This document shows positions 11,507 to 17,850 of a stretch of 24,996 nt of DNA, one piece after another. Numbering within the stretch: the first letter of the stretch is position 1; the number at the start of each line of letters is the position of its first letter. Below the pieces are notes generated by a model. It was not told where the DNA came from, made no database searches, and was given only the letters and a program-made list of their open reading frames with translations. The DNA is from CAYJRR01 sp964372275 [NCBI: uncultured bacterium] (GTDB lineage Bacteria; CAYJRR01): positions 1 through 24,996 of the forward strand of contig CAYJRR010000061.1 of NCBI GenBank assembly GCA_964372275.1, written 5' to 3'. A program made the position numbers and the translations under genes.

Positions 11507-11535
11507 TTGACGCACATGACGCGGCGCATTAACTT
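11507..11535 (+). promoter_or_regulatory. sigma-70-type promoter of the phasin-like gene
   Basis: TTGACG (11507-11512) and TAACTT (11530-11535) are separated by exactly 17 bp and lie about 40 bp before the ATG at 11575. The -35 box matches consensus in 5 of 6 bases; the -10 box is weaker (TA at the start, T at the end). The stretch is AT-rich compared with its surroundings. It follows the DUF2723 stop by 38 bp, giving the downstream gene its own promoter. Confidence 0.6.
11517..11531. promoter_or_regulatory. operator-like palindrome, copy 2 (between -35 and -10)
   Basis: TGACGCG-G-CGCATTA agrees with copy 1 at 12 of 15 positions, with differences at two symmetric arm positions and the centre, and remains an imperfect palindrome (5 of 7 arm pairs). 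It fills the promoter spacer and overlaps the -10 box by two bases, the classic place for a repressor to block RNA polymerase. Confidence 0.5.
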
Positions 11536-11574
11536 GAGACTCGAAAGATCGAACATCCGAGGAGGCAACGCATC

Positions 11575-12075
11575 ATGGCACCACGCAAGACCACCCCGCG
11601 ATCCAAAGCCACCGCCCCGGCGAACGACCTGCGGGCCCGCTTCGAGCAGCGGTTGGAGGACGTCCGCGCCCGGTTCAAGGGCTACGAGAAGGACTGGTCG
11701 AAGACGGTCGACCGCCTCGTCGCGCGCGGCCGGACGGCGGAGCGGGACCTGCGCTCCCGTCTCGACAAGGTCAGCCGCGACCTGAACAAGAGCCCGCTCC
11801 TCGAAAGGGTGCGCAAGAACCCGACCTTCCGCCGCTTCACGAGCGTGAACCTGTTCGAGCGGGTAAAGGAGCTCGACTACGAGAAGGCGGTGAACGAGAT
11901 CCGCCGCGACGTGAAGGGGCTGCAGAACGACGTCGTCGACTTCTTCCAGTCGAGCAAGGACCGCCTCAAGCAGGTGATCGACCTTCCGACGCGCACCGAC
12001 TTCGAGCGGCTCAACAAGAAGATCGACCAGCTCTCGACCCAGGTTCGCTCGATCGAGCGCCGCAAGCGCGCCTGA
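11575..12075 (+). CDS. phasin-like, coiled-coil polyhydroxyalkanoate-granule-associated protein (putative)
   Basis: The 166-aa protein is highly charged, without signal peptide or membrane helix, and almost wholly helical by composition. Residues ~1-20 form a Lys/Pro/Ala-rich tail and ~20-120 amphipathic helices. The last 33 residues (VIDLPTRTDFERLNKKIDQ and on) match the general pattern of PHA-granule proteins of the PhaF/PhaI type, with a short P-T-R-x-[DE] linker leading into a C-terminal heptad coiled coil that mediates oligomerisation. That is pattern recognition, not a proven match; a generic nucleoid- or granule-associated coiled-coil protein is the alternative. An AGGAGG (11560-11565) lies 9 nt before the ATG, the strongest ribosome binding site in this half of the window. 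The gene has its own promoter, two operator-like sites and a terminator, so it is monocistronic and probably abundant and regulated. Confidence 0.7.
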   Translation: MAPRKTTPRSKATAPANDLRARFEQRLEDVRARFKGYEKDWSKTVDRLVARGRTAERDLRSRLDKVSRDLNKSPLLERVRKNPTFRRFTSVNLFERVKELDYEKAVNEIRRDVKGLQNDVVDFFQSSKDRLKQVIDLPTRTDFERLNKKIDQLSTQVRSIERRKRA

Positions 12076-12078
12076 TCG

Positions 12079-12128
12079 GCATCGAGGTCGGAACCCGGCG
12101 CTCCCTCCCGACTCGCCGGTTCCGATGC
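12079..12128 (+). repeat. long hairpin directly after the phasin-like gene
   Basis: GCATC (12079-12083) pairs with GATGC (12124-12128), and GGAACCCGGCG (12090-12100) pairs with CGCCGGTTCC (12114-12123) with one bulged C. The structure starts 3 nt after the stop codon and precedes a second hairpin, so the pair probably forms a compound terminator or a 3' mRNA stabiliser. Confidence 0.5.
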
Positions 12129-12134
12129 AGCAGC

Positions 12135-12170
12135 GAAAGCCCGGCCTCTCCCGAGCCGGGCTTTCGTCTG
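12135..12170 (+). terminator. rho-independent-type terminator
   Basis: GAAAGCCCGGC (12135-12145) and GCCGGGCTTTC (12155-12165) form a perfect 11-bp stem with a 9-nt loop, followed by GTCTG, a weak U-tract. It closes the phasin-like transcription unit. Because the stem is symmetric with A-runs and T-runs at its feet it could act on both strands. Confidence 0.75.
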
Positions 12171-12172
12171 TA

Positions 12173-12221
12173 CTGGGGGCCCGTGCGCGCGGCCCTTCGG
12201 GCCGTGCTCCGATGCCCCCAG
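12173..12221. repeat. bulged two-tier stem-loop
   Basis: The outer arms CTGGGGGC (12173-12180) and GCCCCCAG (12214-12221) enclose an inner hairpin with arms 12187-12195 and 12199-12207 (CGGCCC, loop TTC, GGGCCG, plus a G-U pair). The two-tier fold is longer than expected by chance even in GC-rich DNA. It could be a structured RNA element or the relic of a mobile repeat; no conserved RNA family is recognised. Confidence 0.45.
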
Positions 12222-12561
12222 ACCCCGCGGCCTCAGTCGGCCGTCGGCCTCCTTCGGCCTTGACCAAGGAAGATTCGCCCCTGCGGCGTCGCCCGTGCGC
12301 GCATTGGCCGTCGATTCTCGAACCTAGCCCCAATAACTCGACGTCCCTGGCGTTACTCGGTCAGAACGTGAACCGTTTCCCTTGAGATGACCCGAAACCT
12401 CGAGTGGCCCGTTTCCGTCCTCTTGGCTCTCGAAGCGGTTATTGGCCTAGGCCGTTCGGGGTCGAGCACGTTCCCGCGGTCCGGGAGCGTTATTTGAAAC
12501 AGTTTCGCCGGTTTCCTCGCTGATCGATCGCGGCCGCCGTTGAACGGATCTGGAGGGTCCC
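12222..12561. other. non-coding stretch of the accessory island
   Basis: No credible gene is seen: the one open frame (12125-12385, +) runs through the terminator hairpin and has arbitrary composition. The DNA is visibly less GC-rich than the flanks from about 12300 on and contains scattered GAAAC/GTTTC words (around 12369, 12393, 12410, 12496, 12502 and 12513). No tRNA, CRISPR or clear promoter was found. The ribosome binding site GGAGGG (12552-12557) of the next gene is at its end. Confidence 0.5.
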
Positions 12562-13623
12562 ATGGTTACTCGGCCGTCGATCTGCACGTTCTCCATTTGG
12601 AGGACGCCTCTCATTCGATCGGCGTTCTTGGGCGTTCTGATCGCGTTCCTGGGCTGCACCGAACGGCAGGAACCGAAGGCCGCGGCGGAGCCCGAGAGGA
12701 TTTCCGTGATGCTCGCGGGAGCGAACGATGTCGCGGCGATCTGTTCCAAGCATGCGGGCGAATCCGTTGGGGGCCGCGAATCCGTCCTCGGCGCGCTGAC
12801 CGCCAACAACCCCGATCTCAACACGATCTTCGGCGCGGGTACCTTGGCCTCGGAAAACACTCCGCTCCCGTTTCGGGAAGGAGTGCCACCCGACGTCGAC
12901 GTGAGGCAGCTCGCGCTCGACTACCTTCGGGTCTCGACGTCCAGTTATTGGCCTTCGGAGATAGAGCTGGTCCGAGGGCGGTGGGGATCCGGATCCTTTC
13001 TCCTTTCACGGATTCTCCGTGTCGGGAGCGCCCATCTTCGTATCGAAAGGACGTCAGTGGAGAGCCGCCACGCCGAATCAATCCTTCGACGGCTCGTACG
13101 GGCGAGTGTCGTCGAAGTTGACGAAAAGCCCGGGTCCAACGAAGGCTCCCGGGAGGTAATAGACATCGAACCGATCCTCGATCTCTCGCTGCGCTCCGCC
13201 GACGGTGCGTTCGCATTCGTCGATGCCCGCTCCTCCGGATACTCGACGCTACAGAGCCTCCGCACACGCTGCGTCGAAACGATCCTCGGCCGAGCGCTGA
13301 ACGAACCTGCTTGGACCGAGACGCCGGTGGGCGAGATCGAGCGCGCCTGGGTTCTCAAGCTTGCAATTGCCGAGAGGAAAAGGAGCGGGACCGTGCCCTA
13401 CGCCGTGATTGGTCTGATCGACTCGATCGGCGATAGGCGGTTCGAGCCGTTCTTACGCGAGTTGATCGAGAGACCGGTGGAATCGCAGTCTCTCGGATCG
13501 TTCGCTCGCACCATCGACTCCTATGCGAAGATCACCCGCCTCGACCTCCGGACTCGACCGTTCAAGGAAGCCGACGTGCCGGAGGTACGAGCGCGCTATG
13601 TCCGGCGATTCCAGCGAGAGTGA
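12562..13623 (+). CDS. putative lipoprotein of unknown function (orphan, lower GC)
   Basis: I do not recognise the 353-aa product. It begins with a basic N-region and a hydrophobic core (AFLGVLIAFL, 21-30) ending in GC at 31-32, an acceptable though non-ideal lipobox (FLGC), so export and lipidation are plausible. The rest is soluble, mixed alpha/beta by composition, without repeats or known catalytic motifs. GGAGGG lies 4 nt before the ATG. Codon use differs from the neighbours: more AT-ending codons and rarer codons such as ATA and AGA, a sign of recent transfer or relaxed selection. The stop overlaps the start of an IS transposase remnant, so the last codons may mark a truncation point. 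Confidence 0.7.
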   Translation: MVTRPSICTFSIWRTPLIRSAFLGVLIAFLGCTERQEPKAAAEPERISVMLAGANDVAAICSKHAGESVGGRESVLGALTANNPDLNTIFGAGTLASENTPLPFREGVPPDVDVRQLALDYLRVSTSSYWPSEIELVRGRWGSGSFLLSRILRVGSAHLRIERTSVESRHAESILRRLVRASVVEVDEKPGSNEGSREVIDIEPILDLSLRSADGAFAFVDARSSGYSTLQSLRTRCVETILGRALNEPAWTETPVGEIERAWVLKLAIAERKRSGTVPYAVIGLIDSIGDRRFEPFLRELIERPVESQSLGSFARTIDSYAKITRLDLRTRPFKEADVPEVRARYVRRFQRE

Positions 13624-13826
13624 CCGCCTATTTCGACAGCCAGCGATGTCGAAAGAAGGTCGAGGAGATTTTCGGCTGGATGAAGACGGTCGGCGGCTTC
13701 CGGAAGACACGCTACCGGGGAATCGCTCGGACAGGTCTCTGGGCCTGCTTCGTGGGGGCCGCCTACAACCTGCTCCGGATCGCGAAGCTTGCGATACCGA
13801 TGCCTGCCGGTGCTGTTGGACGCTGA
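13620..13826 (+). pseudogene. IS5-type transposase, C-terminal fragment
   Basis: The 68 codons carry SQRCRKKVEEIFGWMK and then VGGFRKTRYRG and AAYNLLRIAKL, which I recognise as the C-terminus of IS5-family DDE transposases. The catalytic glutamate motif R-x3-E-x6-K is intact, but the N-terminal part with both catalytic aspartates is absent: the sequence upstream belongs to the lipoprotein gene in another frame. The nominal GTG start overlaps that gene's stop. It is a remnant and cannot encode an active transposase. Confidence 0.85.
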
Positions 13827-13834
13827 CCAAGGCT

Positions 13835-13971
13835 GCTGGGCAACCCCAGCCGACAGCCTTTGCAAGGGCGGTGAAGAGGGGGCGGCGGAGCGGTTGCCGA
13901 GTCCGCGAGGTTTAGCGGAGCCGGCCCCTCTTCACCGCCCTTGCCCGGGCTTCTCCCTGGGGTTGTTCAGC
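13835..13971. repeat. 47-bp imperfect inverted pair with 20-bp perfect core
   Basis: GCAAGGGCGGTGAAGAGGGG (13862-13881) recurs exactly in reverse complement at 13925-13944, 43 bp apart. Outward of this core the match continues with GCTG-NN-CAACCCCAG (13835-13849 against the complement of 13957-13971). The left outer arm is also a hairpin by itself (GCTGGG, loop CAAC, CCCAGC). It starts 9 nt after the transposase stop, so it is probably an end structure or transcription shield of the IS. Confidence 0.75.
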
Positions 13972-13983
13972 GGCCTGCTAGAG

Positions 13984-14526
13984 CTAGAGCTTCCACTGCA
14001 GCATCACCCGGTCGCGGGCTTCGTCGATGTCGTAGAGGGGGACGGTGAGGTTCTCCCGCTCGCGGCGTTCGGTCAGCTGGCGGATGATGTCGTTGTCCAT
14101 GTCGCGCAGGCGCATGGCGACGACCGAAGCGAGGTAGGCGGTCATCTTCAGCGCCGCGAGGTCGTCGCGCGCCAGGCGCTCGCGAAACGAATCGCGCGCG
14201 ATCTTCATCAGCGAGGCGCGGGTCCGCGCCCGGGCCGCGGCGCTGCGCGTCTCCTCCGTGAGCAGGCTCATCTCCCCGAACACCGATCGGGTGTCGAGCA
14301 CCGCCAGGATGCGGCTTTCGCCGGTGGGAAGCGCCTTCACGATCTCCACCTCGCCGCTCACGACCACGTACATCGCGTCCCCGGAGTCCTGCTCGGAGAA
14401 GACGAGATCCCCCGCCTCGACGTGGACGATCGACGTCTGCGCGACGACGTCCCGGATCTCGTCGGGCGAAAGGACGGCGAACAGCGGGACCTTCTTGAGG
14501 ACGGAGAGCGGGTCCGACGGGGCCAT
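13984..14526 (-). CDS. cyclic nucleotide-binding domain protein without DNA-binding domain
   Basis: The 180-aa protein is one Crp-type cNMP-binding beta-roll (residues ~8-125: LKKVPLFAVLSPDEI, then a GD-x2-F-x2-GD pattern and YVVVSGEVEIVK) with a phosphate-binding cassette FGEMSLLTEETRSAA (83-97) close to the Arg-containing cassettes that bind cAMP or cGMP. After it comes a helix-rich tail with no helix-turn-helix, so it is not a Crp/Fnr regulator; it may act by protein contact. GGGGTGGA precedes the ATG. It is the last gene of a six-gene minus-strand run, 15 bp after the ARPP-1-like gene, and its stop codon abuts the IS remnant. Confidence 0.85.
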   Translation of the reverse strand: MAPSDPLSVLKKVPLFAVLSPDEIRDVVAQTSIVHVEAGDLVFSEQDSGDAMYVVVSGEVEIVKALPTGESRILAVLDTRSVFGEMSLLTEETRSAAARARTRASLMKIARDSFRERLARDDLAALKMTAYLASVVAMRLRDMDNDIIRQLTERRERENLTVPLYDIDEARDRVMLQWKL

Positions 14527-14541
14527 TCCACCCCGACGCTA

Positions 14542-15711
14542 TCACGGGTCGAAGGGCGGCGGAGGATCGAGGTACGGCACCTCGAACCCGTCGACGAGCG
14601 CCGCCACGTGGGTGGCTCGGCCGTTCCAGACGATCCCGCCGGCGTGGAATCCGGGGAGGTCGATCGCGACCCGCGCACCCCCTCCGGACCACTCGACGAA
14701 GCGCGCATCGCTTGCGCGGAGTGCCTGCAACGCCCACATCGCCGCGCCACGGCCGTCGTCGCCGCCGTAGACCGACACCTGCATCGCGTAGGAGCGGACG
14801 AGCTTCGGCCACAGCTCACGCATCAGGCGGGAGTCGTCGAACAGTTCGACGCCGAGCACGCGACCGGCGGAGGTGAAGACGGCGCCGACCGCGCGGCCAC
14901 GCCAGGCCGACGGCGGCGCGCACCGGGAGACGATCTCGTCGAGGCGACGCGTGACGGCGGGGGACTCGACGTAGGAGCGGTAGGCCCCCGTGGCGCTCGA
15001 GACGCCAGCTTCGGCGCTCTTTCGCTCCACGTGCGACCAGATGTCCTCCTGGCTCCGCCCCGCCGCGGCGCGCGACCGGAGGGCGCCGTCGGCGACCACG
15101 CTGGGCGCGGAGTCGAACGCCGCGCCGCGCGACGCGCGCGCGTCCCAACGACCCTTCTCCACACAGTAGACCGAGACCTCGATCGTGGCGTGCGGAGGCA
15201 CCACCACGTCCTGCCGCAGAACGCGATCCTGCTTCCCTCCGAGCAGGATCTCGCCCGCGAGGAGGAAGACCGGCCGGCGGCCGTGGTTCACCACCAACAG
15301 ACTCGGGACGCTTCCGGCCCCGACCTCGGTGACGCGGAGCGAGCCGCGCCGCACCGCTTCGTCGAGCGTGAGCATCTCCTCTCCGCGTGGCGGGCGCGAT
15401 CCGACGAGGATCGGATGGACGGTCAGACCGGAGTGTCCGTAGGGGCCGCCGAGCCAGGCCTCGGCCAGGAGGCGACGAACCGCATCGGCGTACGGGTCGT
15501 AGCTCGGGGGAGGAGGGGGTGGTGGCGGCGGCGGGGGTTCGTACGGCGGAGGTGGAAGCCAGGGGGTCGGCGGCGGCGGTGCGGCGGTCCCCGAGCCGGG
15601 ACCGACCTCCACCCAGGCGGCCGGGACCGGGTCGGCAACCAGCCAGGCGAGCAGACCCATCCCTCGGACGGCGGCCGCCAGGCCCCGTCGGAACGCGCTC
15701 TTCCGGTTCAT
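14542..15711 (-). CDS. exported ARPP-1/DUF6569-like protein with polyproline linker
   Basis: The 389-aa product starts with a basic N-region and a hydrophobic segment (LAAAVRGMGLLAWLVA), an apparent signal peptide ending near AAW. A proline-rich linker (44-69, including eleven consecutive prolines) leads to a domain of ~300 residues. Its LTVHPI, LTLDEAVRRG, FLLAGEILLGGKQDRV, DVVVPP and CVEKGRW blocks (183-189 for the last) are those I associate with the ARPP-1 (DUF6569) family, whose biochemical function is not established. It lies 64 bp after the anti-sigma gene and 15 bp before the cNMP-domain gene, so it is probably part of that operon and may be a regulated or sensed envelope component. 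No strong Shine-Dalgarno is visible. Confidence 0.75.
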   Translation of the reverse strand: MNRKSAFRRGLAAAVRGMGLLAWLVADPVPAAWVEVGPGSGTAAPPPPTPWLPPPPYEPPPPPPPPPPPSYDPYADAVRRLLAEAWLGGPYGHSGLTVHPILVGSRPPRGEEMLTLDEAVRRGSLRVTEVGAGSVPSLLVVNHGRRPVFLLAGEILLGGKQDRVLRQDVVVPPHATIEVSVYCVEKGRWDARASRGAAFDSAPSVVADGALRSRAAAGRSQEDIWSHVERKSAEAGVSSATGAYRSYVESPAVTRRLDEIVSRCAPPSAWRGRAVGAVFTSAGRVLGVELFDDSRLMRELWPKLVRSYAMQVSVYGGDDGRGAAMWALQALRASDARFVEWSGGGARVAIDLPGFHAGGIVWNGRATHVAALVDGFEVPYLDPPPPFDP

Positions 15712-15775
15712 GGAGAGACGGACAACCGGTCCCCCGGCCAGGTTCCAGCCGGCCGTCGCAGGACCCCGCCGGCGG

Positions 15776-17185
15776 TCAGCGGCGAGTGACGGTGATCCGG
15801 ACGCGGACCCGACCGTCGACGGCCGAGCCCCTGCGCTCGACCGTCCCCAGCGCGCGGAGGCGAGCCAACAGATCGTCCACGTGATCGCCGTCGATCTCGG
15901 CCACCACCGTCGTCGAACTCCCCACCTTCGAAAGGGAGGGAACGTTGCCGACCGGCGCCACCACCGTCCCGCCCGCTGCCCGGACCGCCTCGATCGCCTC
16001 GGCGGGGGCGATCGCCGACGCGCGCCGGAAGGTGATCTGCACGGCAGCCGCCTCCTCCTTCGACGATTCGCGGTCCACCGTCGAGGCCGCGCCGCCGCCA
16101 CTCGGCGCGGACCCGGTCTGAGACCAGTCCCCACCGGCTTCCGACGCGGGCCCGCCTCCCCCCCATTCGTCGGAGGCCGCCGCGGCGCGCCCTCGACGCG
16201 AGCCGCCGGCGTCCTTCTTCTTCTCGGCGCGCACGTCCTTGGCGGCCGGCGCCGGAGCCGCGGGGGGCGGCTCCAACGAGGGCTCGGCGGAATACGACGC
16301 GTCACTGCCGATCGAGTCGAGCGACGGCGCCATCTCCGCTTCCAACGAGGACTCCTCCACGAAGGTACTGGCCGGTGGCGGCGCGAAGTTCACAATGGGC
16401 TCCGGGGGCGGTGGGGCGCGCGGCGCAGCGGCTCTCCGCGGCACGCCGTCCGGCTCGTCCGACGCCTTCCCGAAGGCGGGTTCCGCGACGACGACCGACG
16501 AAGGCGGAGGAGAAGCCCTGGCGCTCCGCTCGGGAATCGCCACGATTTGCGGGCGCGCCTTGGCCACGGGCGGGGGTCGATTCGCTTTGTCGCGCTCCTC
16601 GTCGGCTGGACCGCTCTCGAAGCGTGCCTCGCGTTCCGTCGTGGCGCCGAGCCCCCCCGCACCGCCGAACACCCGATCTGCCGCGGTTGCTTCGGGCTCG
16701 GCCGGGGGCGCAAGCGCGGAGGGCGGCGGAGGCGGCTCCTCCACCACCGTGCTCGCCTGCGCGCCGGCGTCGAGCGAATCCTCGATGATGACATCGGCCG
16801 TGCGGCGCCCGGGCGCGCCGTCCAGCGCGAACAGGTCGGCGCGATCGTTGCGATACATCCAGACGCCGGCGATCAGCACCGTCGAGGCGAAGACGACCCC
16901 GGCCGCCACCGGCCTCGGGATCCGCGTCGCCGCGACGAGCCCCTCCTGCAGCCACTGGAGCCAGCTCCGCCGCTCGGCCTTCTCGCGCACCCGCGCCAGC
17001 AGATCGACCGGGGCGCGGTGGACCGGCAGGGCGCGGAGCATCCCCCGAACCGCCCGGAGGGCCTCCAACTCCCTCGCGCATTCGCGGCAACCGTCGATGT
17101 GGCGGGTCAGTTCCGCACGGCGGACCGGATCGACCGCCTCGTCGAGGAGCTCGCTCAGGGAATTTCGTGCCATGAAGCAGGTCAT
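15776..17185 (-). CDS. zinc-finger anti-sigma factor with periplasmic low-complexity region and C-terminal ferredoxin-like domain
   Basis: This is the probable antagonist of the sigma factor encoded directly upstream. The N-terminus has the ZAS/zf-HC2 motif H29-x3-C33-x2-C36 (HIDGCREC), which binds zinc and holds the sigma factor at the membrane. One helix (about 91-110, VAAGVVFASTVLIAGVWM) separates a cytoplasmic head from a long periplasmic part: Pro/Ala/Ser/Glu-rich and disordered at ~125-375, then a folded end (~378-469, ITFRRASAIAPAEAIEAVRAAGG, and VVAEIDGDHVDDLLARLRALG) resembling the DUF4349/DUF2275-type domains seen in such proteins. ATG 17185 overlaps the sigma stop (ATGA), hence this start; ATG 17173 is possible. 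Confidence 0.85.
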   Translation of the reverse strand: MTCFMARNSLSELLDEAVDPVRRAELTRHIDGCRECARELEALRAVRGMLRALPVHRAPVDLLARVREKAERRSWLQWLQEGLVAATRIPRPVAAGVVFASTVLIAGVWMYRNDRADLFALDGAPGRRTADVIIEDSLDAGAQASTVVEEPPPPPSALAPPAEPEATAADRVFGGAGGLGATTEREARFESGPADEERDKANRPPPVAKARPQIVAIPERSARASPPPSSVVVAEPAFGKASDEPDGVPRRAAAPRAPPPPEPIVNFAPPPASTFVEESSLEAEMAPSLDSIGSDASYSAEPSLEPPPAAPAPAAKDVRAEKKKDAGGSRRGRAAAASDEWGGGGPASEAGGDWSQTGSAPSGGGAASTVDRESSKEEAAAVQITFRRASAIAPAEAIEAVRAAGGTVVAPVGNVPSLSKVGSSTTVVAEIDGDHVDDLLARLRALGTVERRGSAVDGRVRVRITVTRR

Positions 17186-17850
17186 CGGGATCGCTCGTCC
17201 GTGTTAGACAGCCGGGCGCGAAGCTCGTTCCGTGCCCGGTGAAGGCGTGACTTGACCGTCCCCTCGGCCAACCCGAGCGCCTCGCCGATCTCCTCGTACG
17301 AGAGATCCTCCACGTCGCGCAGCAGGACGATCAACCGGTGGTCCTCGTCGAGGGCGCTGATCGCGTCCTGGATGCGGGCGTTCAGACGGCGGCGGGCCGA
17401 CAACTCCTCGGGGGACTCCCCTTCCGCCGGCAGCTCGCGACGGAGCTCGCCGTCCTCCGTCTCGGCGCCTGAGTCGATCGATTCCTGCTGGTGGTGTTTT
17501 CGCCGACGCAGGTACTTCGCTTTGTTGTGACACTGATTGGCGACGATGCGGAACAGCCAGGTGGAGAACTTGGAGCTCTTCTGGAAGCCCTGGACGTGCT
17601 GGAAGACCGACACGAAGACGTCCTGCGCGACCTCTTCCGCGATTGCCCGATCCCGCAGGAATCGGAAGGCCAGGCTGAACACGCGATCCTGGTAACGCCG
17701 CACGAGCGCCTCGAACGCCCCCGGCTGCTTTCGCTGGCACCGCTCGACCAGGTCGAGGTCGGGATCGATCCGCGGGTTCGCCGCGTCGGCGCTACCGGCG
17801 ATCGGCGCCGGCTCGACGTCCGGCCTCCCTCCCGCGCCGCGCTCAACCAC
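17182..17850 (-). CDS. ECF-type RNA polymerase sigma factor (RpoE-like)
   Basis: The 222-aa protein directs RNA polymerase to a small regulon, presumably for envelope stress. Region sigma-2 is at about 40-115 (FEALVRRYQDRVFSLAFRFL, AEEVAQDVFVSVFQ, KFSTWLFRIVANQCHNKAK) and sigma-4 at ~160-215 (LDEDHRLIVLLRDVEDLSYEEIGEALGL, GTVKSRLHRARNELR). An acidic linker with ETEDGELR lies between. A ~35-residue Pro/Ala-rich N-terminal extension precedes sigma-2. GTG 17850 lies inside the end of the upstream TPR gene (8-nt overlap) and the stop overlaps the anti-sigma start, so the three genes are translationally coupled. Autoregulation is usual for this family, but no cognate promoter was identified. Confidence 0.93.
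   Translation of the reverse strand: MVERGAGGRPDVEPAPIAGSADAANPRIDPDLDLVERCQRKQPGAFEALVRRYQDRVFSLAFRFLRDRAIAEEVAQDVFVSVFQHVQGFQKSSKFSTWLFRIVANQCHNKAKYLRRRKHHQQESIDSGAETEDGELRRELPAEGESPEELSARRRLNARIQDAISALDEDHRLIVLLRDVEDLSYEEIGEALGLAEGTVKSRLHRARNELRARLSNTDERSR

Larger units (their letters stand above)
13620..13981 (+). mobile_element. 3' remnant of an IS5-type insertion sequence
   Basis: The remnant comprises the transposase tail (to 13826), then a pair of 47-bp imperfect inverted copies (13835-13881 and 13925-13971), and ends near CCTG-CTAG at 13974-13981. IS5 relatives often duplicate a CTAR/CTAG tetranucleotide; a second CTAG lies at 13984-13987. The left end and most of the transposase are missing. 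The right boundary lies 2 bp from the stop codon of the opposing gene, so the element landed just behind it without breaking it. Exact ends are inferred. Confidence 0.65.

Noticed and set aside
12125-12385. 86-codon open frame after the phasin-like gene
   Set aside because: It spans the terminator stem and the two-tier hairpin, has no ribosome binding site and no recognisable content.
12222-12561. Possible tRNA or known small RNA in the longest gene-free stretch
   Set aside because: I could find no cloverleaf arms, T-loop GTTCRA signature or CCA end on either strand.
15510-15580. Repetitive GGC/GGA/GGG tract resembling a simple repeat or CRISPR-like array
   Set aside because: It encodes the polyproline linker of the ARPP-1-like protein on the minus strand; no spaced direct repeats are present here or elsewhere in the window.
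13789-15789. 666-codon plus-strand open frame opposite the cNMP and ARPP-1-like genes
   Set aside because: Antisense shadow of two supported genes, starting inside the IS remnant.
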